Assembly: GCA_020631275.1 (NCBI GenBank)
Contig: JAHDHO010000008.1
Span: 1-34,157, forward strand
Direction: 5' to 3'
DNA: 34,157 bases
DNA from: Polaribacter sp.
GTDB taxonomy: Bacteria; Bacteroidota; Bacteroidia; Flavobacteriales; Flavobacteriaceae
Of this stretch, positions 8,617 to 16,074 are shown in pieces. The translations under genes and the position numbers were made by a program. The notes under the pieces were generated by a model, which was not told where the DNA came from, searched no databases, and saw nothing but the letters and a program-made list of their open reading frames with translations. How positions within the stretch are numbered: the first letter of the stretch is position 1; every line of letters starts with the position of its first letter.

Positions 8617-11115
8617 ATGAAAAACATTCTACTCTTATTCTTGTCATTATTTGCTACAATAGCAATATCTGCACAAGAAACCCCTGCACCAAATTATAGA
8701 GCAGCAGCAAAATATTCGCCAAAAAACTTAGCGAAAATGGTGCATTCTACAAGTGTTAGTCCGCATTGGTTAAAAAAAGGAAACCGTTTTTGGTATTCTT
8801 ATAAAACATCAGAAGGTTCTAACTATTATTTAGTAGATGCAGATAAAAAGTCGAAGCAACTACTTTTCGATAATGTTAAAATGGCAAAATGGTTAACAGA
8901 AATTACCAAAGATCCGTACGATGCAAAACACTTACCTCGTTTTAGATTTAAATTTAACGAAGCAGAAAATGCAATTCGTTTTAGAGTAAAATCTACAGAA
9001 GAAGTTGCCGTTGTAGAAGACAAAAAAGAAGAAAAGAAAGATTCTACATCAACTAAAAAAGCCAAAAAGAAAAAGCCTAAAATGGAGAAGAAAACTTATT
9101 ATTTAGAATATAAGTTAGGCGGAAACGGTTTAAAAATAATTAATACTAAAAAGGAAGAAAAAAAGCCTTGGTTAAGATGGGCAAACGTTGCTCCAGACAG
9201 TTCTATTGTTTTATATTCTAAAAATTACAATTTGTATTGGATGGATAAAGTGAACTTTAAAAAGTTTATTAAAGATGAAAAAGATAGTACGGTTGTAGAA
9301 AACCAATGGACTAAAGACGGAGAAGAAAACTACGGATACGGCGGCGGTTCTAGAGAAGATAATGTAGATAAAGAAAAAAACAAAGACAAGCGTAAAGGTG
9401 TTTGGGGAACTTGGTCTCACGATTCTAAAAAGTTTGTATTTCAAAAATCAGATTCTAGACATATTAAAGATTTGTGGGTAATTAATTCTACTGGTAAAAA
9501 AAGACCAACTTTAGAAACGTATAAATACCACATGCCAGGAGAACAAGAATATTATAAATCTGAGTTATTAATTTTTGATATTCCTACTAAATCTCACATA
9601 AAGGTTCCTTTAGATACAGTTCGTCAACAAAGTATATCTGTGTTTAGAGCACCAAGAAAACAATCTAGTAGAGATGATGATTTTAGGCCTTCTTTGCTTT
9701 TATCAAAAAAAGGAAAAATATATTTCAGTGTAATTTCTAGAGATCGTAAAAAGTATGATATTAATGTTGCAGATCTTAACACAGGTGAATATAAAACGTT
9801 AATAGAAGAGCGTTTTAATACATATATAGAGTCTCGTCCGTTAATTCTATTAAACAACGAAAAAGAGATGTTGCATTGGGCAGAACGTGATGGTTGGGCG
9901 CATTTTTATTTGTATGATTCTGATGGAAACTTAAAGAACCAAGTAACAGAAGGCGATTACCATGTAGATGGTTTTGCAGGTTTAGATGAAAAAACAAGAA
10001 CACTTTACTTTACCGCAAATGGAGTTAATAAAAAACAAGATCCTTATTATTTACATACTTATAAAATTAATTTAAATGGGTCTGGAATGAAAACATTAGA
10101 TGCAGGAGATTTTACAGCAACTACTTCTATGGCAGATTCTAATAAATATTTTGTGAGTAATTATTCGAGAGTAAATACAGTACCAAAATCTGAACTTAGA
10201 GACGCAAATGGGCGTAAAGTTATGGATTTAGAAACTGCAGATTTATCGCAATTAATGGCGTCTGGTTACAAATTTCCAGAACCTTTTAAAGTAAAAGCAG
10301 ATGATGGAATTACAGATATTTACGGTGTAATGTACAAGCCTTTTGATATGGATTCTACAAAAGTATATCCGTTATTAGAATATGTGTATCCTGGTCCGCA
10401 AACAGAAGCTGTAAACAAATCTTTTTCTTACAGAATGGATAGGTTAGATAGAATGGCACAAGTTGGTTTTGTAGTTATTACTTTAGGAAACAGAGGTGGG
10501 CACCCAGATAGATCTAAATGGTATCACAATTATGGTTACGGAAATTTACGTGATTATGGTTTGGCTGATAAAAAATATGTTGCACAACAATTGGCAAATA
10601 AACACAAATTTATTGATATTGAAAAGGTAGGAATTTATGGTCATTCTGGTGGTGGATTTATGTCTACTGCAGCAATGTTGGTATATCCAGATTTCTTTAA
10701 AGCGGCAGTTTCTTCTGCCGGAAATCACGATAATAATGTGTATAATTCTTGGTGGAGTGAAACGCATCATGGTGTAAAAGAAGAAATAGATGCAAAAGGA
10801 AAAATTTCTCATAAATACAAAATTGATGACAATCAATCTTTAGCAAAAAATCTTAAAGGACATTTAATGTTGATTCATGGTGATATGGATAATAACGTAA
10901 ATCCGGCAGGAACTATTAGAATGGCAAACGAATTAATTAAGGCAAACAAACGTTTTAAATTTATGATTATGCCAGGACAAAGACATGGTTTTGGTAGTAT
11001 GACAGAATATTCTTTCTGGTTAAGAGCAGATCATTTTAGTAAGTATTTATTAGGAAAAGAAGCAACCGATACAGATATTATGTTTATGAATTTAGATAAG
11101 CCAATGAATAGATAA
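8617..11115 (+). CDS. Secreted S9-family (prolyl oligopeptidase/DPP IV-like) serine peptidase
   Basis: An 832-residue exported peptidase. A signal peptide ends near residue 19 (AISAQ). The first two thirds form the DPP IV-like beta-propeller; the last third is an alpha/beta-hydrolase domain. The catalytic triad can be placed as Ser677 in GHSGGG, Asp758 in GDMDNNVNP and His790 in QRHGFG. Such enzymes remove dipeptides or cleave short peptides, often after proline, and serve peptide nutrition in the periplasm. Residues about 130-160 form a strongly charged Lys/Glu insert in an early propeller blade, and a second charged loop (KEKNKDKRKG) follows near 255. The gene stands alone, with a bidirectional terminator behind it. 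Confidence 0.87.
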   Translation: MKNILLLFLSLFATIAISAQETPAPNYRAAAKYSPKNLAKMVHSTSVSPHWLKKGNRFWYSYKTSEGSNYYLVDADKKSKQLLFDNVKMAKWLTEITKDPYDAKHLPRFRFKFNEAENAIRFRVKSTEEVAVVEDKKEEKKDSTSTKKAKKKKPKMEKKTYYLEYKLGGNGLKIINTKKEEKKPWLRWANVAPDSSIVLYSKNYNLYWMDKVNFKKFIKDEKDSTVVENQWTKDGEENYGYGGGSREDNVDKEKNKDKRKGVWGTWSHDSKKFVFQKSDSRHIKDLWVINSTGKKRPTLETYKYHMPGEQEYYKSELLIFDIPTKSHIKVPLDTVRQQSISVFRAPRKQSSRDDDFRPSLLLSKKGKIYFSVISRDRKKYDINVADLNTGEYKTLIEERFNTYIESRPLILLNNEKEMLHWAERDGWAHFYLYDSDGNLKNQVTEGDYHVDGFAGLDEKTRTLYFTANGVNKKQDPYYLHTYKINLNGSGMKTLDAGDFTATTSMADSNKYFVSNYSRVNTVPKSELRDANGRKVMDLETADLSQLMASGYKFPEPFKVKADDGITDIYGVMYKPFDMDSTKVYPLLEYVYPGPQTEAVNKSFSYRMDRLDRMAQVGFVVITLGNRGGHPDRSKWYHNYGYGNLRDYGLADKKYVAQQLANKHKFIDIEKVGIYGHSGGGFMSTAAMLVYPDFFKAAVSSAGNHDNNVYNSWWSETHHGVKEEIDAKGKISHKYKIDDNQSLAKNLKGHLMLIHGDMDNNVNPAGTIRMANELIKANKRFKFMIMPGQRHGFGSMTEYSFWLRADHFSKYLLGKEATDTDIMFMNLDKPMNR

Positions 11116-11150
11116 TCTATCTATTAAATAGCTTTTAATAATAAAAAAAA

Positions 11151-11177
11151 AACTCCGAATTTTCATTCGGAGTTTTT
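11151..11177. terminator. Bidirectional terminator after the S9 peptidase and the XRE gene
   Basis: AACTCCGAAT (11151-11160) pairs perfectly with ATTCGGAGTT (11165-11174) around a TTTC loop, with an A-run before and a T-run after. It serves both converging transcripts. Confidence 0.88.
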
Positions 11178-11193
11178 TATGTTTAATTTTTAA

Positions 11194-11400
11194 TTAATCT
11201 TCTACATACTCTAAAATATCTGAAGGTTGGCATTCTAAAGCTTTGCAGATAGCTTCTAATGTAGAAAAACGAACTGCTTTAGCTTTACCTGATTTTAAGA
11301 TAGATAAATTAGCAGTAGTAATGCCAATAATTTCTGCCAACTCTTTACTTCGCATTTTGCGTTTGGCAAGCATTACATCTAAGTTTACAATAATTGCCAT
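11194..11400 (-). CDS. Small XRE (Cro/CI-type) HTH regulator, YozG-like
   Basis: A 68-residue protein that is almost entirely a helix-turn-helix domain: MLAKRKMRSKELAEIIGI, then TTANLSILKSGKAKAVRFSTL as turn and recognition helix, then LEAICKALECQPSDILEY. Small XRE proteins of this kind are often encoded beside DUF2975 membrane proteins, as with the YoaS/YozG pair of Bacillus subtilis. Here it is the last gene of a four-gene operon, 2 bases after a DUF2975 gene. Autoregulation of the operon, possibly with the membrane proteins as signal inputs, is an inference from context only. Confidence 0.85.
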   Translation of the reverse strand: MAIIVNLDVMLAKRKMRSKELAEIIGITTANLSILKSGKAKAVRFSTLEAICKALECQPSDILEYVED

Positions 11401-11402
11401 GT

Positions 11403-11426
11403 TTATATTGTTAGGTCGTTTTCTTG
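11403..11426 (-). repeat. 24-nt gene-end repeat, copy 1
   Basis: The last eight codons (Q E N D L T I stop) of the 308-residue DUF2975 gene. It matches copy 2 at 23 of 24 bases. Confidence 0.8.
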
Positions 11427-12329
11427 CTGAATCTGATTAGCTTTAGAAAGTAAATCGCTAAAGACAAATAAGCCTAAGGAAACAATAATTAATGTAAAAT
11501 CAAATTCATAATGAGGTGATATGCTTAAAAACACATCACTTTGTACTGTATTTTTAAAACTTGCATGATCATAATAGAAACTAAATAAGAAACTAAAAAC
11601 CAACTGAAGGACTTGCCAAATAATGATTAAACTTGCAATTTTGTTGATAGTTTTGACCAATTCTAAACTAAATTTGAGCGATGTTTTCAACAGCTGAAAA
11701 AGCGTTTTTAAATAGTAAAGTATAAGAATTATGATTATAAACGATAAATAGAATTTTAGATTAAAAAGAGTAGATAATTGCCAGTTTTTTGTCTCAATTT
11801 TTAAATTTGTTTTTCCTGAAATGCTGGAGACTTTTGTTGATACGTTTTCATTGTAATCTCCATCAAATTGTATTTTTTTTCCAAAAAATTCTAAATCTTT
11901 AGAGTTTTCAAAAATACTGTCTAATTTTTCTTTTGTAAACTTACTTTTTCCAAAAAAATCAGGATTTACAAAATTTAGCCTATCATCAGAATATCGACTA
12001 AAAACCTGAGTATCTATAGTGTTACCTAAACTGTCTTTTATGTAATTCGTAAACCTTTTACCTTGATTAAAAGATAAACTAAAATTTACAGGAATTTCCT
12101 TATTTGAAATATTGATAGTGGAATTTTTTGAAGTTTTTAAAATTCCGTTTCCTGTATAAAGAGTAAATGCTAAGGCTACAAAGGAGATTACAATCATTAT
12201 CCAAAATCCAAAATTAAAAAGAAGATATAAAAATGTAGTAATTCTTTTTTTCTGAAATGTACTGTAGATTAAGAACCCTACAATAGAAAATATTACTATT
12301 AATACAGTTGTTTGAAATATAGTTAACAT
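11403..12329 (-). CDS. DUF2975 membrane protein, long form
   Basis: A 308-residue membrane protein of unknown function. Two hydrophobic helices lie at about 5-23 and 40-62. A soluble region of roughly 120 residues follows (about 63-190), then a membrane half whose end resembles the two upstream genes: LIIIWQVLQLVFSF, a segment containing YYDHASF, then FTLIIVSLGLFVFSDLL and the tail QQENDLTI. The soluble insert is what makes it nearly twice the length of its paralogs; topology suggests it is extracytoplasmic. It is the third gene of the operon, 2 bases from each neighbour. The assignment rests on its paralogs and on the adjoining XRE regulator; no biochemical role is known to me. Confidence 0.7.
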   Translation of the reverse strand: MLTIFQTTVLIVIFSIVGFLIYSTFQKKRITTFLYLLFNFGFWIMIVISFVALAFTLYTGNGILKTSKNSTINISNKEIPVNFSLSFNQGKRFTNYIKDSLGNTIDTQVFSRYSDDRLNFVNPDFFGKSKFTKEKLDSIFENSKDLEFFGKKIQFDGDYNENVSTKVSSISGKTNLKIETKNWQLSTLFNLKFYLSFIIIILILYYLKTLFQLLKTSLKFSLELVKTINKIASLIIIWQVLQLVFSFLFSFYYDHASFKNTVQSDVFLSISPHYEFDFTLIIVSLGLFVFSDLLSKANQIQQENDLTI

Positions 12330-12331
12330 AA

Positions 12332-12355
12332 TTATATAGTTAGGTCGTTTTCTTG
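12332..12355 (-). repeat. 24-nt gene-end repeat, copy 2
   Basis: The last eight codons of the 166-residue DUF2975 gene, with the same codons as copy 1 except one synonymous Thr codon change. Confidence 0.8.
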
Positions 12356-12832
12356 TTTTACTTCTCTTGCTTTTTCTAATATTTTACTGAAAATGTAGAA
12401 GAAAAAACCCATAATCATAGAAAAATATAGGATAAATATAAAGTCAGTACTCATCTTTAAGCTGGCAAACTTACCATCAAAAATATCTACAAAAATGGTT
12501 AAACTACCGACTGCTGCGGCGCGTAAAAAGTAAAAACCTGTTTTTTTAAATAGCAATATTTTTTCGATTGAAAAGATATCTTCAATGTCTTTAAAATTTA
12601 GAGTTTTTATCAAATTGTAAAAACCTATAAAAAATAATATACTGGCTATAAATTTGATACCAAATTTTATCCAAATAGCACTAGAACTTGCGTTATTAAT
12701 TACCATACCTAAATAACTGAAATCGTTTTCCATAAAAGCAAATAATGCTTTAATTGGATATAGAAAAAGAATAAATGTAAAAACGAATGAAAAGGTTTTA
12801 ATTCCTTTTTTTAAGTCTTGTATGTCTTTCAT
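12332..12832 (-). CDS. DUF2975 membrane protein
   Basis: A 166-residue protein with about four transmembrane helices (near residues 14-32, 50-72, 98-118 and 128-150), in the usual DUF2975 layout. It ends in the tail VKQENDLTI that all three paralogs share. It is the second gene of the operon, 3 bases after the first and 2 before the third, so translation is probably coupled. Function is unknown; such proteins are thought to act with the small XRE regulators beside them. Confidence 0.75.
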   Translation of the reverse strand: MKDIQDLKKGIKTFSFVFTFILFLYPIKALFAFMENDFSYLGMVINNASSSAIWIKFGIKFIASILFFIGFYNLIKTLNFKDIEDIFSIEKILLFKKTGFYFLRAAAVGSLTIFVDIFDGKFASLKMSTDFIFILYFSMIMGFFFYIFSKILEKAREVKQENDLTI

Positions 12833-12835
12833 AAA

Positions 12836-12859
12836 CTATATTGTTAAATCGTTTTCTTG
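12836..12859 (-). repeat. 24-nt gene-end repeat, copy 3
   Basis: The last eight codons of the 167-residue DUF2975 gene. It matches copy 1 at 21 of 24 bases, and all differences are silent, including a TAG instead of TAA stop. Confidence 0.75.
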
Positions 12860-13339
12860 TTTTGTGTTTTTGGCAATTTTAAAAATTTCACTTAGCGTTA
12901 AAAAGAACAATCCTAAACAAATAATTACCAAGTGTTGATTTAAACCAAATTCTAAAGAAACTTTATGGTCAAAGTAAATTTTGCTTGTAAAAGATATTAA
13001 GAGAGAAATAATACCAGAAATAGCTAATAAATTTCCAGTTTTTTTGAAGTATATAATAACAGTTTCTTCAAAAATTTTTACTCTTATAAAAAGGTGTAAT
13101 ACTTTTCTAAAGAAATATAACGCAGTAATAATCAATAAATAATTTAAAGCAGAAACTGAAAGTAATATTTTTGATAATAAAGTATCGTTAGTAAAATTTA
13201 TTGAATTCATTTTGATGTTTAAATCGCCTAAATCAACAAAGAAAACAGCTATTGAAATACCAATTATAATTATTACAATGGGCATAGAAAAAATCCAAAG
13301 TAAATCTACAATTGCTTTTAGAACATTAAGTTTTTTCAT
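12836..13339 (-). CDS. DUF2975 membrane protein
   Basis: A 167-residue protein with about four transmembrane helices and the shared C-terminal tail TKQENDLTI. I set the start at MKKLNVLKAIVDLL; the longer frame from 13390 would start upstream of the promoter boxes at 13363-13390 and adds an unlikely leader. The segment IYFDHKVSLEFGLNQHLVIICLGLFFLTLSEIF corresponds to YYDHASF and the following helix in the 308-residue paralog. It is the first gene of the operon and has the best promoter in this region. Function is unknown. Confidence 0.75.
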   Translation of the reverse strand: MKKLNVLKAIVDLLWIFSMPIVIIIIGISIAVFFVDLGDLNIKMNSINFTNDTLLSKILLSVSALNYLLIITALYFFRKVLHLFIRVKIFEETVIIYFKKTGNLLAISGIISLLISFTSKIYFDHKVSLEFGLNQHLVIICLGLFFLTLSEIFKIAKNTKQENDLTI

Positions 13340-13362
13340 TATTTCATATATTTTTGATAGTC

Positions 13363-13390
13363 CAAATATATAAAAATTATTGAAAAACAA
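13363..13390 (-). promoter_or_regulatory. Promoter of the DUF2975/XRE operon
   Basis: On the minus strand, TTG (13388-13390), a 17-base spacer and TATATTTG (13363-13370) match the flavobacterial TTG-N17-TAnnTTTG arrangement exactly. The first start codon lies 23 bases downstream. Confidence 0.65.
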
Positions 13391-13430
13391 TAATAAAATA
13401 TTAAAAAAGAGTAATTATTTTGTTTTAGGA

Positions 13431-13464
13431 TAAAAAAAATCAGAAGTTTTAACCTCTGATTTTT
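13431..13464 (-). terminator. Terminator of the Bax-inhibitor-1 family gene
   Basis: Read on the minus strand, AAATCAGA pairs with TCTGATTT (stem arms at 13455-13462 and 13437-13444) and a run of T follows. It lies about 30 bases after the stop at 13491. Confidence 0.75.
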
Positions 13465-13490
13465 CTAAATATTTTTAAATGAATTGGTTC

Positions 13491-14192
13491 TTAATCTCTA
13501 GACATAAATATTTGTAAAACGTACCAAAAAAGCAACATTAAAGAAGCAAATAAACCTAAAGAAGCAGGTATATAATCTTCTGTACCAAATTTGTTAACCA
13601 AATTAGATGTTTGGTATAAGATAGATCCGCCAGCTAAAACACACATTCCAACAGAAAACCATAAACCTAAATTAAAACCGAATAAAGAGCCTGCAACAAT
13701 TAAACCTAAAGCTATAAAAAAGCCAATTGTTAAACCTGTTTTAAGAAAAGAAAAGTCTTTTTTAGTTAAAAAAACAACCGCAGAAATACCCGCAAATAAA
13801 GCTAAAGTAACTAAAGCTGCTTGTTGTATTAAATCTTCACTTTCTGTGTAGTAAATGGCAATTGCTAATAACGGCACAAAAATGATTGCTTGTGCAAAAA
13901 CATACAAAGCATACGCCATGTATTGTATATTTTTATCGGCAGTTTTTAAAACTGTACTTTCTGCATAATTTGTAATCAGCATAAAACCACCTAACATAAT
14001 TAACCAACGCCAACCTTGTGTCATAGACATCATAAAGGTTACAATTGCATCGCTTTGTAATAATAAATATTCAAATAAAACAAATAAAAGTACGCCACCA
14101 GCAACGTGTGCATATGTTTTTTTGTAGAATTCTACTCGATCTAAATCGGTAGCATTAATTAGCATCGTTTTGTTTTCAAACGTATTTTCCAT
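13491..14192 (-). CDS. Bax inhibitor-1 / YccA family membrane protein
   Basis: A 233-residue protein with about seven transmembrane helices, starting near residue 30 after a soluble N-terminus (FENKTMLINATDLDRVEFYKKTY). The pattern VLKTADKNIQYMAYALYVFAQAIIF, FAGISAVVFLTKKDFSFLKTGL and SILYQTSNLVNKFGTEDYIPASLGLFASLMLLFWY follows the bacterial BI-1 family, including the acidic residue in the last loop that structural work links to pH-gated calcium leak. In bacteria such proteins affect membrane-protein quality control or ion homeostasis; the role here is not known. It is a single gene between umuD and the DUF2975 operon, with its own terminator. A weak -7-like box (TATCTTTA) lies at 14215-14222. 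Confidence 0.85.
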   Translation of the reverse strand: MENTFENKTMLINATDLDRVEFYKKTYAHVAGGVLLFVLFEYLLLQSDAIVTFMMSMTQGWRWLIMLGGFMLITNYAESTVLKTADKNIQYMAYALYVFAQAIIFVPLLAIAIYYTESEDLIQQAALVTLALFAGISAVVFLTKKDFSFLKTGLTIGFFIALGLIVAGSLFGFNLGLWFSVGMCVLAGGSILYQTSNLVNKFGTEDYIPASLGLFASLMLLFWYVLQIFMSRD

Positions 14193-14259
14193 AGTAATAT
14201 AATTTTTTAAAAAATAAAGATATTCTTTTTAAGTTGAAGTAAAAGAAGAGAGAAGAAAT

Positions 14260-14694
14260 TTATACTTTCTTTATAACATTGGTTACAATTCCCCATATAA
14301 CAAAATCGTTATCTTCTGTAATGTTTATAATTGGGTAATTAGGGTTTTCTGGTTGTAGCCAAACTTCGTTTTTTTCTACACGAAGCCTTTTTACAGTAAA
14401 CTCGCCATCTAAAAAGCAGACCGCAATTTTATTGTTAGCAGGTTCTAAACTTCTATCAATTACCAATAAATCGTTGTCGTCTAAACCAGCATCAATCATA
14501 GATTGCCCTTTTACTTTGGCAAAAAAAGTAGCGTCTTTGTTTTGTATTAGTTCATCATCTAAAGAAATTCTAGTTTCTCTAAAGTCGTCTGCAGGCGAAG
14601 GAAAACCGGCAGAAATGCCAACATCAACCAAAACAGCTCCGTCTCCAGAAGAAGCCTTTGGCGTAAAAAAAGTAAGATTTTTAGATGTTGTCAT
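14260..14694 (-). CDS. umuD: UmuD-type S24 peptidase, polymerase V accessory subunit
   Basis: A 144-residue LexA-like protein without a DNA-binding domain. The self-cleavage site is the Ala29-Gly30 bond in ISAGFPSP. Catalytic Ser65 sits in VKGQSM and catalytic Lys102 in GEFTVKRL; the order and spacing match UmuD. RecA filaments trigger cleavage, and the shortened form joins UmuC as a translesion polymerase. I chose ATG at 14694; the longer frame would need a TTG at 14706 that overlaps a -7-like sequence (TTAATTTG). The gene lies downstream of umuC, 42 bases after its stop, which is the reverse of the Escherichia coli order. The Ala-Gly cleavage bond (Cys-Gly in E. coli UmuD) is normal for the wider family. 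Confidence 0.88.
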   Translation of the reverse strand: MTTSKNLTFFTPKASSGDGAVLVDVGISAGFPSPADDFRETRISLDDELIQNKDATFFAKVKGQSMIDAGLDDNDLLVIDRSLEPANNKIAVCFLDGEFTVKRLRVEKNEVWLQPENPNYPIINITEDNDFVIWGIVTNVIKKV

Positions 14695-14736
14695 AATACT
14701 TTGCAAATTAAAACATTTCTTTAAATTTTAAAGAGT

Positions 14737-15996
14737 TTATTTTACAATTAAAACTTCGTTAATATTTGTGGTAAATTTTTTAGACAATCGGTTTTGTTTC
14801 ATTTTCCAGGTTCTGTTTAAATCTTGATTGCCAAGTTTAATTTTATCACTTTTAAATTTCTTATTTAAATTGTCTATTGCAGACATTAAAGGTTTGTGTT
14901 TTGGGTTTTCATGGCTAAATAAATTTAGCTGAAAATTGTCGTTAGGTACCAAGCCAGAGATAATTACACCTGCTTTTTTATAATTAACACCCTTTTGAAA
15001 AATCGTTTTTACGGCGGCTATTGCTGCGGATGAAATAGTTAACGTTGAATCTGTTGGGTAGGATAAAAAAACTGTTTTGTTTTCTTTTAAATAAGTTTGA
15101 TTTTTATCGAAACGATTGCTTCTAAGAAACACAGTTATTACATGGCAATTCGATTTTTGATCGCGTAATTTTTTTGCGCAACTCGACGCAAAAGTAGAAA
15201 TACGTTCGGTAATATTTTCTAGATCTGCATACGTATTTTCGAAACTTCTTGTGGTAGCAATCATTTTTTTAGAAGAAACAGCATCTTCTAACGGTATTTT
15301 AGAAATGCCTTGTAAATCTTTTTGCAAACGCCATTCTACAATAGAAAAATTTTTTAAAACCCAATCGCTTGGTAGTTGTGTAAAATCGTATGCAGTTTCA
15401 CAACCTTTTGCTTGTAGGCGTTTTTTTAACCGACTTCCAATTCCCCAAACATTGCCAATTTTAGTCCATTTTAGAGCTTTAATTCTATTCTCTTCAGAAT
15501 CTATTATACAAATGCCTTTTGATTGTTTTAAGTTAGAACGCGCAATTTTATTGGCAACTTTACTAAGTGCTTTTGTTGGTGCAATACCAACGCATGTTGG
15601 TATTCCTGTCCATTTTAAAATTTTACTGCGCATTTTGGTTGCGTAGTTAGACAAGTCATAATTTTCGAAACCTTTTAATTCTAAAAAAGATTCATCTATA
15701 GAATAGACTTCTATATCTGGAGAAAAACCCGCTAAAATATTCATAACTCGAGTACTCATGTCTCCGTATAACGGATAATTAGAAGACAAAACGGTAATAT
15801 TGTTGCTTTTACAAAATTGTTCCCATTTAAAAATTGGCGCACCAAAAGGTAGTTGTAATTTCTTGGCTTCGTCGCTCATAGAAATAACACAACCATCATT
15901 ATTGCTTAAAATAGCAACTGGTTTTCCTTGTAAATTTGGGTTAAAAACGCGTTCACAAGAAGCATAAAAATTATTACAATCTATTAGCGCAAACAT
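14737..15996 (-). CDS. umuC: UmuC-type Y-family DNA polymerase (Pol V catalytic subunit)
   Basis: A 419-residue translesion DNA polymerase. Catalytic acids are Asp6 (ALIDCNNFYASCE) and Asp101-Glu102 (YSIDESFLEL). The nucleotide-selecting region VAILSNNDGCVISMSDEAK follows the family, as does the helix-hairpin-helix GNVWGIGSRLKKRL. A sliding-clamp binding motif, QLNLF, is at 356-360 near the C-terminus, followed by the short tail usual in UmuC. With UmuD it would bypass damaged bases at the cost of mutations. It precedes umuD on the same strand. Upstream are a TAATTTTG box ending 5 bases before the ATG and an 8-bp-arm inverted repeat, a possible damage-responsive operator. Confidence 0.93.
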   Translation of the reverse strand: MFALIDCNNFYASCERVFNPNLQGKPVAILSNNDGCVISMSDEAKKLQLPFGAPIFKWEQFCKSNNITVLSSNYPLYGDMSTRVMNILAGFSPDIEVYSIDESFLELKGFENYDLSNYATKMRSKILKWTGIPTCVGIAPTKALSKVANKIARSNLKQSKGICIIDSEENRIKALKWTKIGNVWGIGSRLKKRLQAKGCETAYDFTQLPSDWVLKNFSIVEWRLQKDLQGISKIPLEDAVSSKKMIATTRSFENTYADLENITERISTFASSCAKKLRDQKSNCHVITVFLRSNRFDKNQTYLKENKTVFLSYPTDSTLTISSAAIAAVKTIFQKGVNYKKAGVIISGLVPNDNFQLNLFSHENPKHKPLMSAIDNLNKKFKSDKIKLGNQDLNRTWKMKQNRLSKKFTTNINEVLIVK

Positions 15997-16000
15997 GTTG

Positions 16001-16026
16001 CAAAATTATTAAAAAAATAGGCTCAA
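16001..16026 (-). promoter_or_regulatory. umuC promoter boxes
   Basis: On the minus strand, TTG (16024-16026), a 15-base spacer and TAATTTTG (16001-16008). The -7 box is exact and ends only 5 bases before the ATG, implying a leader of almost no length. The spacer is shorter than the usual 17 or more. Confidence 0.5.
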
Positions 16027-16049
16027 ATTAAGATTGTTAATATCTTAAT
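16027..16049. promoter_or_regulatory. Inverted repeat abutting the umuC -33 box (candidate operator)
   Basis: Perfect 8-bp arms ATTAAGAT (16027-16034) and ATCTTAAT (16042-16049) flank a 7-base centre. No T-run follows on either strand, which argues against a terminator for the upstream MocR gene. Its position immediately upstream of the -33 box suits a regulator site. Confidence 0.4.
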
Positions 16050-16074
16050 CTGTTAAAAAACGATTATATTTTTT

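Noticed and set aside
9000-10900. Several 60-100 codon minus-strand frames inside the S9 peptidase gene
   Set aside because: They lack family motifs and sit opposite a well-supported gene; they are products of its codon bias.
11403-12859. CRISPR-like or mobile repeat array from the three 24-nt copies
   Set aside because: The copies are about 500-930 bases apart and are the in-frame ends of genes; there are no spacers of uniform size.
14695-14706. TTG start for umuD four codons upstream
   Set aside because: A good ATG follows at 14694, and the TTG overlaps a -7-like sequence.
16027-16049. Terminator for the MocR gene
   Set aside because: The hairpin has no T-run in the direction of transcription and its loop and stem are AT-rich; the placement at the umuC -33 box fits an operator better.
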